A stretch of DNA of 64,000 bases from Eopsaltria australis (taxonomy: Eukaryota > Chordata > Aves > Passeriformes > Petroicidae): positions 186,001 through 250,000 of the forward strand of contig JAVTVJ010000132.1 in the NCBI GenBank assembly GCA_034509425.1, given 5' to 3'. The translations under genes were made by a program, and so were the position numbers. The notes beneath the pieces are model-generated. The model did not search any database, was not told the DNA's origin, and saw only the letters and a program-made list of their open reading frames with translations. This document shows positions 1 through 12,500 of this stretch, in pieces; within the stretch, counting starts at the first letter, position 1; every line of letters starts with the position of its first letter.

Positions 1-2888
1 TTGTTGCTGCACTCTAACCAGGCAATGACTGCAAGGCACTTAATTTTCCAATTAATTAGATCCTAACTCTAAATGTAGAAGTAATTGATGTGTCAACACA
101 GACAAATTAAACAACTCTCGACATAAAAGCAAGGACATTGCTCTACCCCTCACTACTGGGTGACGGATTCTATGATTTTTTGTAAAGAATTGCGCCAGTG
201 CGAGGCAATGCCACTGCAACTCAGCAGCCATGTAGTGGCATATTTATTATATAAGGTGCCTTCACATCATTCCACACTTTTAGCAGGCAACATATCCCTA
301 GAAAAACTCACCACCTCTTTTCTTCAACTGTAAAAACTCCTTTATCATGTTTTCAACGTGTGGTTCACTTAAGTATTCACTGACACCCTTATCTTCCAAA
401 TGTTATTTGCTTCCTTTTGTCAAACTGAGTGATATCAATTCAACCCTTAAAATTGCAAAAGAAAGATTTCTGATCTTCTTTTAAAAGCTCTCTGAAAAAT
501 AGCAGCCAACTGCCCTCAGTTAGACTGACAGTCACCAACGAAGACTTAAAGCACTAAGAACCTAACACACACCAGTGAACCTGCTACTTTCCCATAATTT
601 CCATTTTGCCTGGGCATCATCCACTGCCATTGAATCAAATTTCTTAAATACAGTCTTTATAGGGCAAAGAAGTTTTATTTGCCTTCATCTATAATGTTCA
701 CTATGATGGGAGATTTACTGGGTTCTACCAAACTTTACTGAAGTAATAAAGCTGGCTGAAAGAGGGAAGACAATGCAGGAGTTAGTTGGGAAGCTTACAT
801 AACATCAGAGCAATTCCTCCTCATCTCTTTTTTTTGTTCTGTAAACACACACCCACATGTGTGCACACACTAACACAGAGTTAGCAAGCACTATCAAGAA
901 TTGTTGTAAGCCTTTTTGCAATGCTAGTCTCATTTGTTTTTTAATCTAACTAAATTAGTGGCTCCAGGTAGGAAGCTTTTGACTGGCTTCTAAAATACTT
1001 GATGGAAAGTTGCAAACTCACTGGCAACCAAGGCATTAAAAACAAAAATACTCCCAAACCCTTCACTAAGCCATGCAGCTGTTACAGGTCACTATCAACA
1101 TGCTGTACAATACTTCAGTTCAGGATACCTGAGTTCCTACCATTCCATTACCTTGCTCATATATCACTACTAATCTCCCTTTGAAAGAAAAATTTATTAC
1201 CAGGATACCAAAAACTCAGTCATAACTTGGGCAGGCAAGTTTTGTCTTAGTTTAAATGAGGGTTTTAAGAAAGTCAATTAATAAATGCTTTTTGCTTTAT
1301 ACATTTAGTGTGTGCAGGCATTAAAGCAAGGCATGATCCAGTCCTTCAGCATTCGAACTATAAATGTTAACATGCAGAGATGGGAATGAGCCAGATGGTT
1401 CCAGGGATGACAGGCCGGTCAAAAGGATATCCCATCTTTCACCTTATCTAGGTCAACAGTTTGAAACAGACTGAAAAATTCCCAATTGAGAGGAAAGGAC
1501 CTGTTGGCCCATCCCAGTCCCCATGTTGCACATAGCAACTGGCAGCTTTTCTAACATCTAATCAGCAACATTGGGGGATGAACAAGGACAGAGATTATCT
1601 CAACCAGTTCCCTCTGGAACACCACCAGGATGAGATGTACAGGTGTAGAAAGCTTGCTTAAAAGAACCCAAATTCCTCTGTTCTGCAGCTAAAGGAAACT
1701 GTTCTGCAGCAATTATATGCTTACACTAAGGATAACAGACAGTTAACTTTTCACTGATTATGAAAGCTTCAGCACAGAGGAGCAGAAGGGAATTGCCATT
1801 TCAAGGAGGTAAAAAAATTAGCTCAGCCCATTCCCCCGGCAACAGTCTTATTCAAATGTTTTCCGAACTCTTAACACACAGCACCTGAGACAGATGAAAG
1901 GCTGATTCAAGTCAGTTCTTTCTTCAGCTGTTTCTGAAATTGTATAAAAGCTCACCATCCTCTCAAGTTGTTTAAATACCAGGAAACATTACTTCAGCTC
2001 TGTGAAATGCTGGCTGAGGGATCACCATGCTTCCAGCTTCCATGACTTTTACTCCTCTCTGTGCATACATTATATACAGGAGGGGTAATACAGTGGTTAT
2101 TATAAACCCTCTGATTAGCAGCCCCTTCTCTGGGCATACATCACAGCACGCCTAAAAGAGTATGAATGAGAGCAAATTCCGTAAGAATCCATTTCTACAA
2201 CACCTAGGGGAAAACTTTATTCCTTATCTGCTTCGCTACCCGCTTTAAAATACCCCTTGCTGCAGAATTGCCAGTCACATGTGTCATAACCCTACAAGAA
2301 GCAAAAACTGTGGTTTCAGACATTATCAGAGCACTATAGACTGAGCAGAAAACAAGAGAACAACAGCAGCATTCCAGAACCCACTCCTCTAGCACAAAGT
2401 GGGCTTGGCTTTGCATGTTTATGGACCCCATAACTTCCAGATGTCAGATTCAGCAGCACCCCAAATATGCTGGCTTACTCCCTTCTGCAGGCAAGGACTG
2501 GATCAGCCAGCTTCTGGCTGCATGATTAAATCCAGGCACTGGCTGATCTCAAAGTATTTCAGAGCTACAGGGTAGCTGTCCTAAAGCATATGCTTTAGAT
2601 ACTGGGCAACTGAGTTCTTTCCTAATAATAGAAAGTCTTCCAGAGAGAGCAGTAACAGGCACATCTTATTTAGCAAAGTATACAGTGAATAGCTCTGGCT
2701 TGCAATAAATTTTATCTCCCTGTATCTTCAGGTATAGTCAAAGGTGCACACAATTGGAGACAGCAGCCAAAGCAGCTTATGATATAGCTGAACACATTCA
2801 GAAATGTATTTAAAATTTAATCTCTGTTTAGAGATTTTCCCTTCAAGATGCTGCTAACGTGTACTACAGACAAGCACTATACCTGGCA

Positions 2889-2990
2889 TTCTCCATTTTA
2901 TACATCTCTAATCTCTATACATCTATCTCTACACATTACCCACTCTATACATCTCTGGGATTCTCTGTACATCTCTATTCCCTGGCATTC
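2889..2990. repeat. Degenerate tandem repeat (TATACATCTCT-like)
   Basis: The word 'tacatct' with flanking 'ctct' recurs four to five times at irregular 11-40 bp spacing ('tatacatctct', 'tatacatctat', 'tatacatctct', 'gtacatctct'). It looks like a decayed minisatellite or microsatellite. Confidence 0.5.
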
Positions 2991-3759
2991 CTCTAGTCAG
3001 CATGAAAGGTGCTGACTAAGCATTTGCTCCTTTTGTGAAACCGCTTTCAGAAGTAACATGGCACAGGTGATGGTCTGCTTAAAAATCAAACCCAGACTCC
3101 TGTAGGCTTCTGTAAGAAATTTTGCTGTGTGGGGAAAAGGAAAGAAAAAGTTCTGCTTTACTGGCATTTCTGTTTAATTGCACACAATGGCACCCATGAT
3201 GGGCAAAGCACTGCTCCAATGCATGAGGAAGCAGAACTCCAAAACCTCCACATGAAACAGGATCTCATTTCACAGAACAACTAATAAGAATTAGGAAGCA
3301 TTTCAAGAGAGTGCCGCAGTTACTTGATAAAATCTGCTTTGAAGTACACTGCCTTGCTCTCTCCTGCACAGCTAAAACTCACTCCTTGCCATTACAAACA
3401 GGAACAATGTTATTGACCCCTAGAGTTCTTAATTCTCTTTTTTGTATTAAGTCCCTCACTCTGAGCACCCCTTTCAGCTCTCTCGATAAATGGATCGATT
3501 GGAACAGAAGACAGCCAAGTGCTGAGTCATCGCTCATCTCCCACTGAGAACACAAGGAGCTGAGCATAATCAGTCAGTGGAGGGACTCACTCTTAGAAGT
3601 CTGTCAGTTGTTACTATAAGAGAAGTCTCTTTCACTTCCAACCTGTTATTAAAATGGCCCAACTACTTGCTTTCCATTTGGACACTTAGCCTTTTACTCT
3701 TTACACCTTTGTCTACAGTAAAAATTAACCATCAGGTGCCTAGAAAACTCATACTTAAG

Positions 3760-3845
3760 AACATAAAAACCAACCAAACACACTAAAAAAACCAAACAAA
3801 AAGCCAACAACAAAAAAAACCCCACACCCACAAGCAAAAAAACCC
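3760..3845. repeat. A/C-rich low-complexity tract
   Basis: About 85 bp are made almost only of A and C (runs of 'aaaaaccaaacaaaaagcc' and 'aaaaaaaaccccacaccc'). It is strand-asymmetric and non-coding, the mirror type of the G/T-rich tract at 23855-23990. Confidence 0.7.
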
Positions 3846-4422
3846 CTTAATGATATTTTTTATTAACTAATAGATTCTGTGTTACTTTTCTGTCTTCAGC
3901 TGTGCTTCTATAGTTTTTACTCCTGTTTTCAAACTTTTCTGCCAGGGCTATTGCTCTGTCTAGTTTTTTGGTTTGCCTTCTTTTCAGCTAGTATTTTAAT
4001 AATCACATTACTCTGGGATCAAGACCTTAAGGTAACTGGAGAATTAAGGTCATGATATTTGGCAATATTGAAATCTTTCCATTTCTAACTCCTATAGTGC
4101 TCTCTGATCATTTGCTGGTAAAACCATCCCATTACAGGTTTCAAATGGAGCTTAAACCTAGTCAAAGAAGGTAACATCAAGAGATGTCTCTTCTCTACGC
4201 ATACAGTGCTAGAACACACTTTAAAAAAGAGATGCTACACAAAGAGAAGGAATTTATTTCAGACCAAGAAGGCAGAACACCAAAACGCTAATGATGTTGA
4301 AACAAACAGCACAAAATGGCAATTCATTATTTCAAAGGTTTAACAGAAATTGATTTTTTTCATAACTTTGAGAGACTCTCCATTGTTTAATTTAATCAGA
4401 AGACTATGAGCAGGTTCAAACA

Positions 4423-4450
4423 CCAACCAACCAACCAACCAACCAACCAA
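4423..4450. repeat. (CCAA)7 microsatellite
   Basis: Seven uninterrupted CCAA units (28 bp) lie in intronic or intergenic sequence. A tetranucleotide repeat of this length is likely to vary in length between individuals. Confidence 0.9.
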
Positions 4451-4723
4451 ACTCCTTTGCTTATAAGGACTCATCCCTCCTTTTTCCCTTCCCCGCATCT
4501 CTGCTCACTGAGCACTGTAAGCATTACAACACAAGACATCCTTCTAAAAGTTTAAAACCTAACAATTCCAGAACACAATAAAGTGGAGAGCTGTTCGCTT
4601 GGGTGGTCATGTTCAGCTTCTCAGTAATGGGGTAACTAAGGATTCAGAACTGAGGACAAGAATCATTAAAAAAAAAAAAAACCAACAAAATCAGATCCTG
4701 GGTAGCTGAAGCAGTGAAAATAT

Positions 4724-4774
4724 GCTGGTTTGCCTCTTATCCAAAGGAAATAAACCCATCATCTGCTACAGTGG
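4724..4774 (+). repeat. Dispersed direct repeat, copy A
   Basis: A block of about 50 bp (…TTTGCCTCTTATCCAAAGGA…) recurs with only a few differences at 6515-6564. The flanks do not align by eye. It is either a fragment of an unrecognised transposon or a local duplication. Confidence 0.6.
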
Positions 4775-6514
4775 TTCATCTCTGCAAGAACATAGTTAAA
4801 TAAAACATAAAACTTACTTCCACCCAGCAGTCAAAAAGCAAATGTAGACATGAGCATTTTGTCAGCAGACTGGGCTTTGACAAGAAAAAAAGAACACTAA
4901 GAAAATTGTGCTGAGCTCTCCTAATTCAGAACAAGTACTGCAATGAGTAAAGAATTATTCCGTAACTGAGGCTAGGCTATTTCAAATGCCACTTGTACTC
5001 ACAGTAGGTATGGGGGCCATGAGAAGCCAGTGGGGGAGGGATCTTACATCTCCCTCACTGCTGGGCCATGTGCAAACCAGTTTCTGTAGTTTACACAAAA
5101 TGACAAAACATTTTGCTTTTTATATTTGGTTGCTCAAAGACAAGCAATCATCAAGTTATGCAGGGAATGACTGAATGAAAAATCCACTTTTGCAGGGATA
5201 GTTTACATGAACTAGCACAATAAAAAGTAACTATACCCTAGGACACTAACATAAACAGCAGATGTGTTTATGGGAAGTGTTCCCCAATATCACAAATAAA
5301 TAGTGAGATCTCCACAGTAGCTGGAAGAGAGCCATTTCAGAGCCAGATGGTTTGAAGAACAGAGCAGGGTTCTCTTCTCGGGACTTTTTCAATCAGATTA
5401 TATTCTTCTAAACACTAAGCTGAAGCTAGCAACCCTCTTTTCTTTGCTTTCAGATACAGAGGAAAAGATGTCCCACCTAAGCTGCCCAAAAATCTCTGTA
5501 CCGCTTTCAGTAGGGCAGGATAGCTGAAGTGACCACAGCAATCGCCAGTGATGTGAGCACCATTCCACTCCATGGATTCACACAGTGTCCAGTGGGAAAA
5601 GAATGAAGAGGTCAAGATGAGGGACTACCTGTATTCCTCAAAGCATCTTAGACTGGAACAAAGCACTATTCCCCCTTCTGGAACCATAGACAGTGTTCCA
5701 CGATCACCCCAAGCCATGTAGAACTGGGCACCAGGGACTCTGACCCAGAGACCAAGCAAAGATTATGAATCCCAGTTTTTTCCACGGTAGGCAAAATGGT
5801 ACTGATGATCACAGAGAGTTTTGTCTGTTAGCATTGTTTCAGTCAGCCACTCACTTGAACGCCACTTGCCCAATCTGCCAATCTCAGCTTTGCTCAACCA
5901 GTTTCCCATCTTCTTCGGGCTTGAAGCTCATGAGGTCCCACCTCTTCTGCATTTCTTTTCCTTTCCTCTACCTTGTGAATTAACTCACCACCTCAAAATG
6001 AATTCCATTTCTGTTTCACCAGGAAATGTCACCCCATCAATCACTGCTTGCTCATTTTTATCCCTTTACCTGCCTCATTATCCATGTGTGTAAACTCCCA
6101 AAACAGACCCTGCCTTTAAGTCTGCATCTACACAAAACCATGAACAACCAGGCCCAGGTCTCCAGGAGTCTCTAGACATTCTACTGACACTTACATTAAG
6201 GCTTTTTTTCTCTAGCTGTGTTACTTGGCCAGATAGAGGTATCATCTCTTTCTACAAACCTCAGCACAATAGTAAGAGGACAATAATAATGCTGGCAAAA
6301 TCAAGAGCCGCAGCACTGTGTAAGATCCACATTATCAGCATGAGTTACAGCAGGGAAAACACCTAACTGTGTATGTTTGAGACATGGATTGAAGAATAGT
6401 CTGCCCACTCGGACACGATGCAGAATTTAAGAAGGCACAACATAACTACCCGAGCTGGTCTTGGCTAGGAGGCCAGGATTAGCACTCCAACACTTCTGAA
6501 AAGTGGCCAGGAAG

Positions 6515-6564
6515 GCTGTTTTGCCTCTCATCCAAAGGAAATAAAACCATCATCTGCTAGATGG
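6515..6564 (+). repeat. Dispersed direct repeat, copy B
   Basis: This is the second copy of the block at 4724-4774 (…TTTGCCTCTCATCCAAAGGA…), in the same orientation and 1.8 kb away. The two agree at roughly nine positions in ten over 45-50 bp. Confidence 0.6.
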
Positions 6565-9500
6565 CTCCCAAACACTATTTGAGGCATCATTTTTACACAG
6601 ATTTGAGAAAAGTGTCTTTATTGATACACCTGAGTGATTTGCAGCATCAGTGCATCCCTTAGCAGTGCACTGGACCAGTATCAGCCCAGAAAACCAAATG
6701 CTCTTCCCTGTCTCATAAATAACACATCCTTAACCATCTTAGATTTTCTGTAGATTTTTCAGCCAGTTACACAGAAACATTAAAGGAAACAGTGACCTAA
6801 TTCTGACACTGTGGTTTCATAATGTAAAGATAACCTAATTCTTCACTAGTCCCAAAACTCCTCTTCCTCATAAATGACCTTCTCCCTAGAGAATTTAATA
6901 TTACATTTGGCAATTAGAGGACTGAACAGAATATGCAAACTGGAAATTAAAAAGCCTTGTTTTTCCTTCAGATCAGTCAGGGTGATGTGCACAAACACAG
7001 AAAAACAGTGAGCATTTTATTGATGCATCCTAAGATATGGGCAATCAAATCTCTTGCTTCAGTGAGTACTGAGACCAAGGGTCACGAAGGAAAGTTCTCC
7101 CCACAGTACAACCCTGTTGCTTTGGTGCATAGAAGTTCCCTTTCATTTTCTTAAGCATCAACAGGTATGGGCTCTAAATAGATCAAGGAAGGTGTTGCTA
7201 CAACAGTTCCAATTAGAGTTAGCAAAGACCACGGCCAAAGACATTCAGTCAACAGCAATATGACAGATTCCTACCGTAATATTAATTTGATCAAAAACAG
7301 CTTACAAAATTAATTTTAAAAATCTTAGCCACCAATTCAACAGAAAACTGCATTGAAAAGCAAAAAACAGACAAATCAACCAGGATGCAGATTAGCTTAG
7401 CACGACTTACCCTTATGCATGGCTTGAAAAAGTGGAGCAGGATAAGATAGGGAATGGCTGTGGACTCTTCAGGAACAGGCCAAGAACAACAGTCAGTGAA
7501 GTAGAGAAGAGTTTCTCTGCAGCATGATGCCAGGCATGGAGAATCAGCACTCTCAGAGGAATGCCTTTACTTCAGTACAGAAGTGCATCAGATGAAGCTA
7601 AGTTTTACCTTCCATCACTCCTGCATTACTATCGGTGCAAGAAAGAAAGGTCTAACTTCTCTTAGGGCAACATCTTGTAATGAGTACACCACTGCACATG
7701 GAATCTTCACATACACACACAACCATGTTGCTATTTGCAAGCATCATTAAAATAATCCAATAATTTAATTTTACTTCTTAGAAACACTAATGATAATGCT
7801 AACAAATATTTTTATTAAAATTAAGGCAATGTGCCTTTTTGAACTGCTTTCCAGACAAAATGCTTGCTGAGCATTCACTCTTCACTCCATCAGTCTTCAT
7901 CCCTTTTGAAGGTCACACGCGTGCATGACAGCCTCATGTTACATCATCTGTGAAATTCACTGCACAAAACTCAGTGCACTTGCTTTGAGAATTCATGGCT
8001 TCCCAGGATTTCCTTCCAATGACACCAACAGCATAAACCCCCATGGAGAATAAAAGCAGAAAGGTAAGTCATCCACCCTGGTCTAAGAACCTCTAACAAA
8101 ATGGTCACTGAAGCAACAAAACTGCATGAACTAAACAAAGCACCAGGCTTCAGCATGAGGACTTGGGTCAGCTTGGACAGCACCCATTATTGGGAAGCAT
8201 GCAGAGAGAAACTTCCTTTCATAAGGACAACTCAGTTACTAAGAGCAACAGGATGAAACCTCCAAAGCCCTGCTGGCTAACATCTATTAATATTTTATCA
8301 GTGAGCAGCATCCCCACTGAAAAGGTACACACTATGTGTGTCCTTTTTCTCTCTTTCACAAGTACTCTCCTCTAACAGATGGTCAGTTTACATGTGGTAA
8401 TGATCCACTGTAATTAAAAACTCCATTCTCATTAGCCATCTTCCAAGAATACGACAGCTCTGGCTCACTTTTTCTGATGAGTATGTGTTTTGTTTAATGA
8501 TAAACAGCAGCCAGGAGAATAAAAAATGCGGTACATTTCTACACTGGGGCTGAGTGGAGAGGTTGGATTACAGATTCCTAAAAGAGTCAAAGACACCATT
8601 CACCAAGGTTGAGAACGCCAAGTTTGAGCATCAAGACAGACCCAAGTAATCAGAATGTGAAATTCAGCTGTCTTCTGGAAGGATTCACTGAGAATAATTA
8701 ATATTCCCCTCACCTTTCAAGTCCTTTCCTCATTTCAAGTGAAATCAACATTTACAATCAACTGTTCTACCATAATTACAGAACACAATAATCACAAACT
8801 CTGTTTTCTAGAGAGACATAGATTTACTGCTTCCACCTTCCTGCAATTCCTCTGCTCCTCTCCAGTTGGAAAAGCCAGAGGGCCAACACAGACATATATT
8901 TTTCAAGAGTCATTACCTTCCCACCGACTCTACAGAGCATTTTAGATTCAGTCTCTCAGAAAGGAGACCTTGTGGACTATTGACAGTGTCTGCAGAATTA
9001 CTGACTCGAAAAATCTGTAACACCTGAGAAAGACCATCATCATCTAGAGGTCCTAAGGTGAGGAAGAACAGCCTTGCAGACAGGACCTTTAATCAAACCT
9101 CTGCAGATACAGGTTCAATTCTTAGTTCTTCCATAAATCACTCCCTAACACTCACCATCTGTAAATATATACGGAGAAGCATTTCCCACTTCAGATCACA
9201 AACATGCAGCTCCTGGGAGCACCTTTTACTGTTTTTTAATTCAGAAGCTCTTCAAGCAGAACCTCAGCTGCTGAGTGGTGTCCCTGAGATGGCACTTCTG
9301 CATATAACAGCACAAGCAGAGCCCCACTGTGCTCCATGCTAGGTTACCTGCAGGGTCCCAGGAGGAACAGCAGAGTCACAGAGACAGACAGAATAATACA
9401 AGTTAAAGCATCCTCCCAGGAATAATTTCTTGGCTGCCAGGTATACACTATGTACCACGGTTTAAGATAGGTTTTTTTAGTCTCTGCAGCTCCTCTATCA

Positions 9501-12500
9501 GTTTTTCACTTACTTCAAACTTCCCATGAGCCTAGCAAAAACCTGGCTGCAAGTCAGTAAAAAGCAGGTATTTCCTAGTGCCAGCTCTGACTACTAGATA
9601 GAAAATTATAATTATCAAGACAAAATTATTTCATGTGGCAGTGATGACACACAATCCCTCTTAAAGGAAGCTCTATTTTCCATTTCAAGCAAATAGATTT
9701 TCTGTCCTGAGCATCAAAAATTTAAACCACTCATACTCCCCTGTGTTATGCATTGAGCATGGCTCCTTTCCAAAAGTCAATGTCAAAAAGCAGTAGGGAG
9801 GTCCAGTCAGTGTTACATTACATCTCAATTTTTTCTGCATCAGTCATGTTTGGTTTGCAGTTTTCAAATACAGTTTTACGTGGTGTTTTTCCTGCTGACT
9901 CTGAATCCTGAAGTATCAGCTCAGGGTTTTAGAGACAAACTGAGCTATTTTCTTCTGTCACACTTTCACAAATAGCAGTATTTTCACAGGCAAGTTCTGC
10001 TCTACTGTGCAGGGTCTCATTGACTTAACGAAGCCACTGTGAAACATGCAGATCTGCTTCTGGGCTGGAGAAGCACTAAAAGGACAAAAATTAAAAGCTC
10101 TTCAAGTTACCTCAGTCAATAAAATCAATATATGTTACTACGTGCATCGCAGGTGGTCAGCTTAGCGCATTTGAGCCATGTAGGGACGGCAGGTAACACT
10201 CATGGGTCAGCCTTACCTGACTACATTCCCAGGTTAGCCTCAGGCACCAACTAAGCACAGGGACCTGCAAGAAGCTGTTGTCACCTCACTCCCCCAAATT
10301 ACTCATAGAAATCCCCTTCCCCAGAGCTCTCCTAAAGATGAGGTATGTACCCAGTGGCATTCCACTGCTGAGAAATTTAATGCATGTCTCATAGGGTTTG
10401 GAGAGCTGGACACCTACAAGATACAAATGGCTTCATTAAGTGTCACTTTCATACAGCTCTTGGACCACATACAGCAGAGCTAGTAAAATTTCATCTCATC
10501 TGCTTGCCACTTCAGAGGTCACTACAAATACCTGAAAACCTAAACAAGGGCAAAAAAGCAGAGTGATGATCTGGAGCAGACGGAGGGCCTGACTAGCAGA
10601 GAAGCACACAGTGGTGATCTCAGGTCTGACACATCCTCCTGCATGGCCCTGTTAAGACAGTCAAACCCTCAGGTGCCTTGTAATCCTTAATAAAGGGCTT
10701 TGAAATATGAAGAAGAAAGGTATCTTAACACCCTTTGTCCCTATCTTAGTCTTGGATTTTTGTTAATTTCCCTGTCAGGAGCACACGGAATGATTAGGCT
10801 TCTCACTGTAGCAGGATTCTCTGCCTAGAGTGAGGGAAAACCAGCTTGAACTTTTTTATTTGCAAAGCTATCAGTGGTGAATGGAGAAAGGGATGCCATG
10901 CTGGTTTTGGTGTTGAAGAATGCTGAAACCAGATGGACTCATCAACCCAGAGTTAAACATTCAGAGGAAGAAAAAAGTACCTGATAAAGTACTTGATAAA
11001 GGACTCAAGAAGTGATACAACTTAAATACAGATGCTGAGCTGGCAGAGCTGGCCTGATGACATAGGACAGTCAACCTCATACTATAAAAGTCCACTTTAT
11101 TCTATAGAAATCCATTCCCATTTTTTAACTGCAGAGTGTTCTAATATGCTCCTTCTCCAAGCGTGTGTATGGAAATTCCTCCCTTGTGTGGGGACGCTCC
11201 TCAAGGTTACTCCTCAAGGCTGAGCAGAAGAGATTTCCCCACAGTCATCAGCAGAGGTGAGTAACATCAATCTATACTTACTAATTGGTTTTGCTAGCTT
11301 TAATATAATTGCTTCAATACTGCTCCAAAAATAGTACACTATACTAGTAGTTATACCTGCCTATCCTGATTAAGATCTTCTAGTCTGATCATTATAATTA
11401 TCATAACAAGTTTAAATAAATCATTTATTTTATATCTATATAGATAGTTAGTGAAAGATATTTGGGTTGCCATCCTTAAACCTGCAGGACAAAGTTCTAT
11501 AAAGGTTCAATTACACCTACATAATCTTTTAGAGATAAACTGTTGGCAGAGTCTGGGGCCAAGATTGATTCCAGCTGCACTAAGACTCCCCTTTGAGAAG
11601 GGGTTTAGAAAGCAGGAGGATCCTTTCTGCACCTCGTGACTCAACAGGAGGGCTTCTTTAATACAGTTTGTCTGAAGCTCCCATTCTGCCTGAAACACTC
11701 GTGAGTCTTGACTTGATTTATTTAATTGAGTTATGCTCATGAAAGGCAGCAGTAAAAAGTGAATTGCACACAGCCACAAAGTAAACATAGCATCTGCCAG
11801 GTCCTTGGGATCTTCTCCCTTTTGACCCCCAGTTTTTGCTTAGGAAAATAAAAAATTATAAGGTTTTTCATCTGCAGCAGAGATAAGATGCTTTCATGCT
11901 CTGCCAGTGTATGCCAAACCTATTTGGAAGGCAGCATCATCACGCATCTTTTTGTGAGCAAATCTATTAAAAGAAAGCTCTGTGAAGAAATTGCCTCAAG
12001 GCTCCAGTTCAGTGGTAGCTATGGCAGTGTTCCTGCACTGTTGGCTTGCGCTCACTGTGGAAAGTCCCCACAAAGTCATGAATAAACTGAGCTCTTTATG
12101 CTTTTGCCATGGGATCACATGGGCGTATCAGTCCAAAATGAGCAGGAATCTCTTTTACAAAACCCCACTATTCTGAAGGTAGAAGAATGGATTCATTTAA
12201 GCAGGTCTTCCCAATTCAGTACCTTTGAATAAGAACTGTTAAATAAAAGCTCATGTCATTTGTCAGCTGAAATGTATTTTCTATCTCCATTGCTATATTT
12301 GAGTGACTAGGCTTTGAAAACAACTTTTAAAACTCTTCTAATTAATACCTTAAGCAGAGATAACTTGGAGTCATGTGACTTAACAGCAGCTACATCAAGG
12401 TAGCAGTTTTTGCTCAATGCCAAGGACATTTTAAATTAAGTCTCCCACTGCATGAGAGACAACTCTATTCACAGAAATGAGAAATAATAGAAAGAAAAAA

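Noticed and set aside
160..180. 'attctatgatt' resembling a CR1 3' terminus
   Set aside because: The preceding 150 bp do not show the rest of a CR1 3' end, so the match is too short.
5430..5640. Possible exon after 'ctttgctttcag' at about 5450
   Set aside because: There is an acceptor-like sequence, but no frame with recognisable protein and it is on the strand opposite to TSPAN9. Such AG sites are common by chance.
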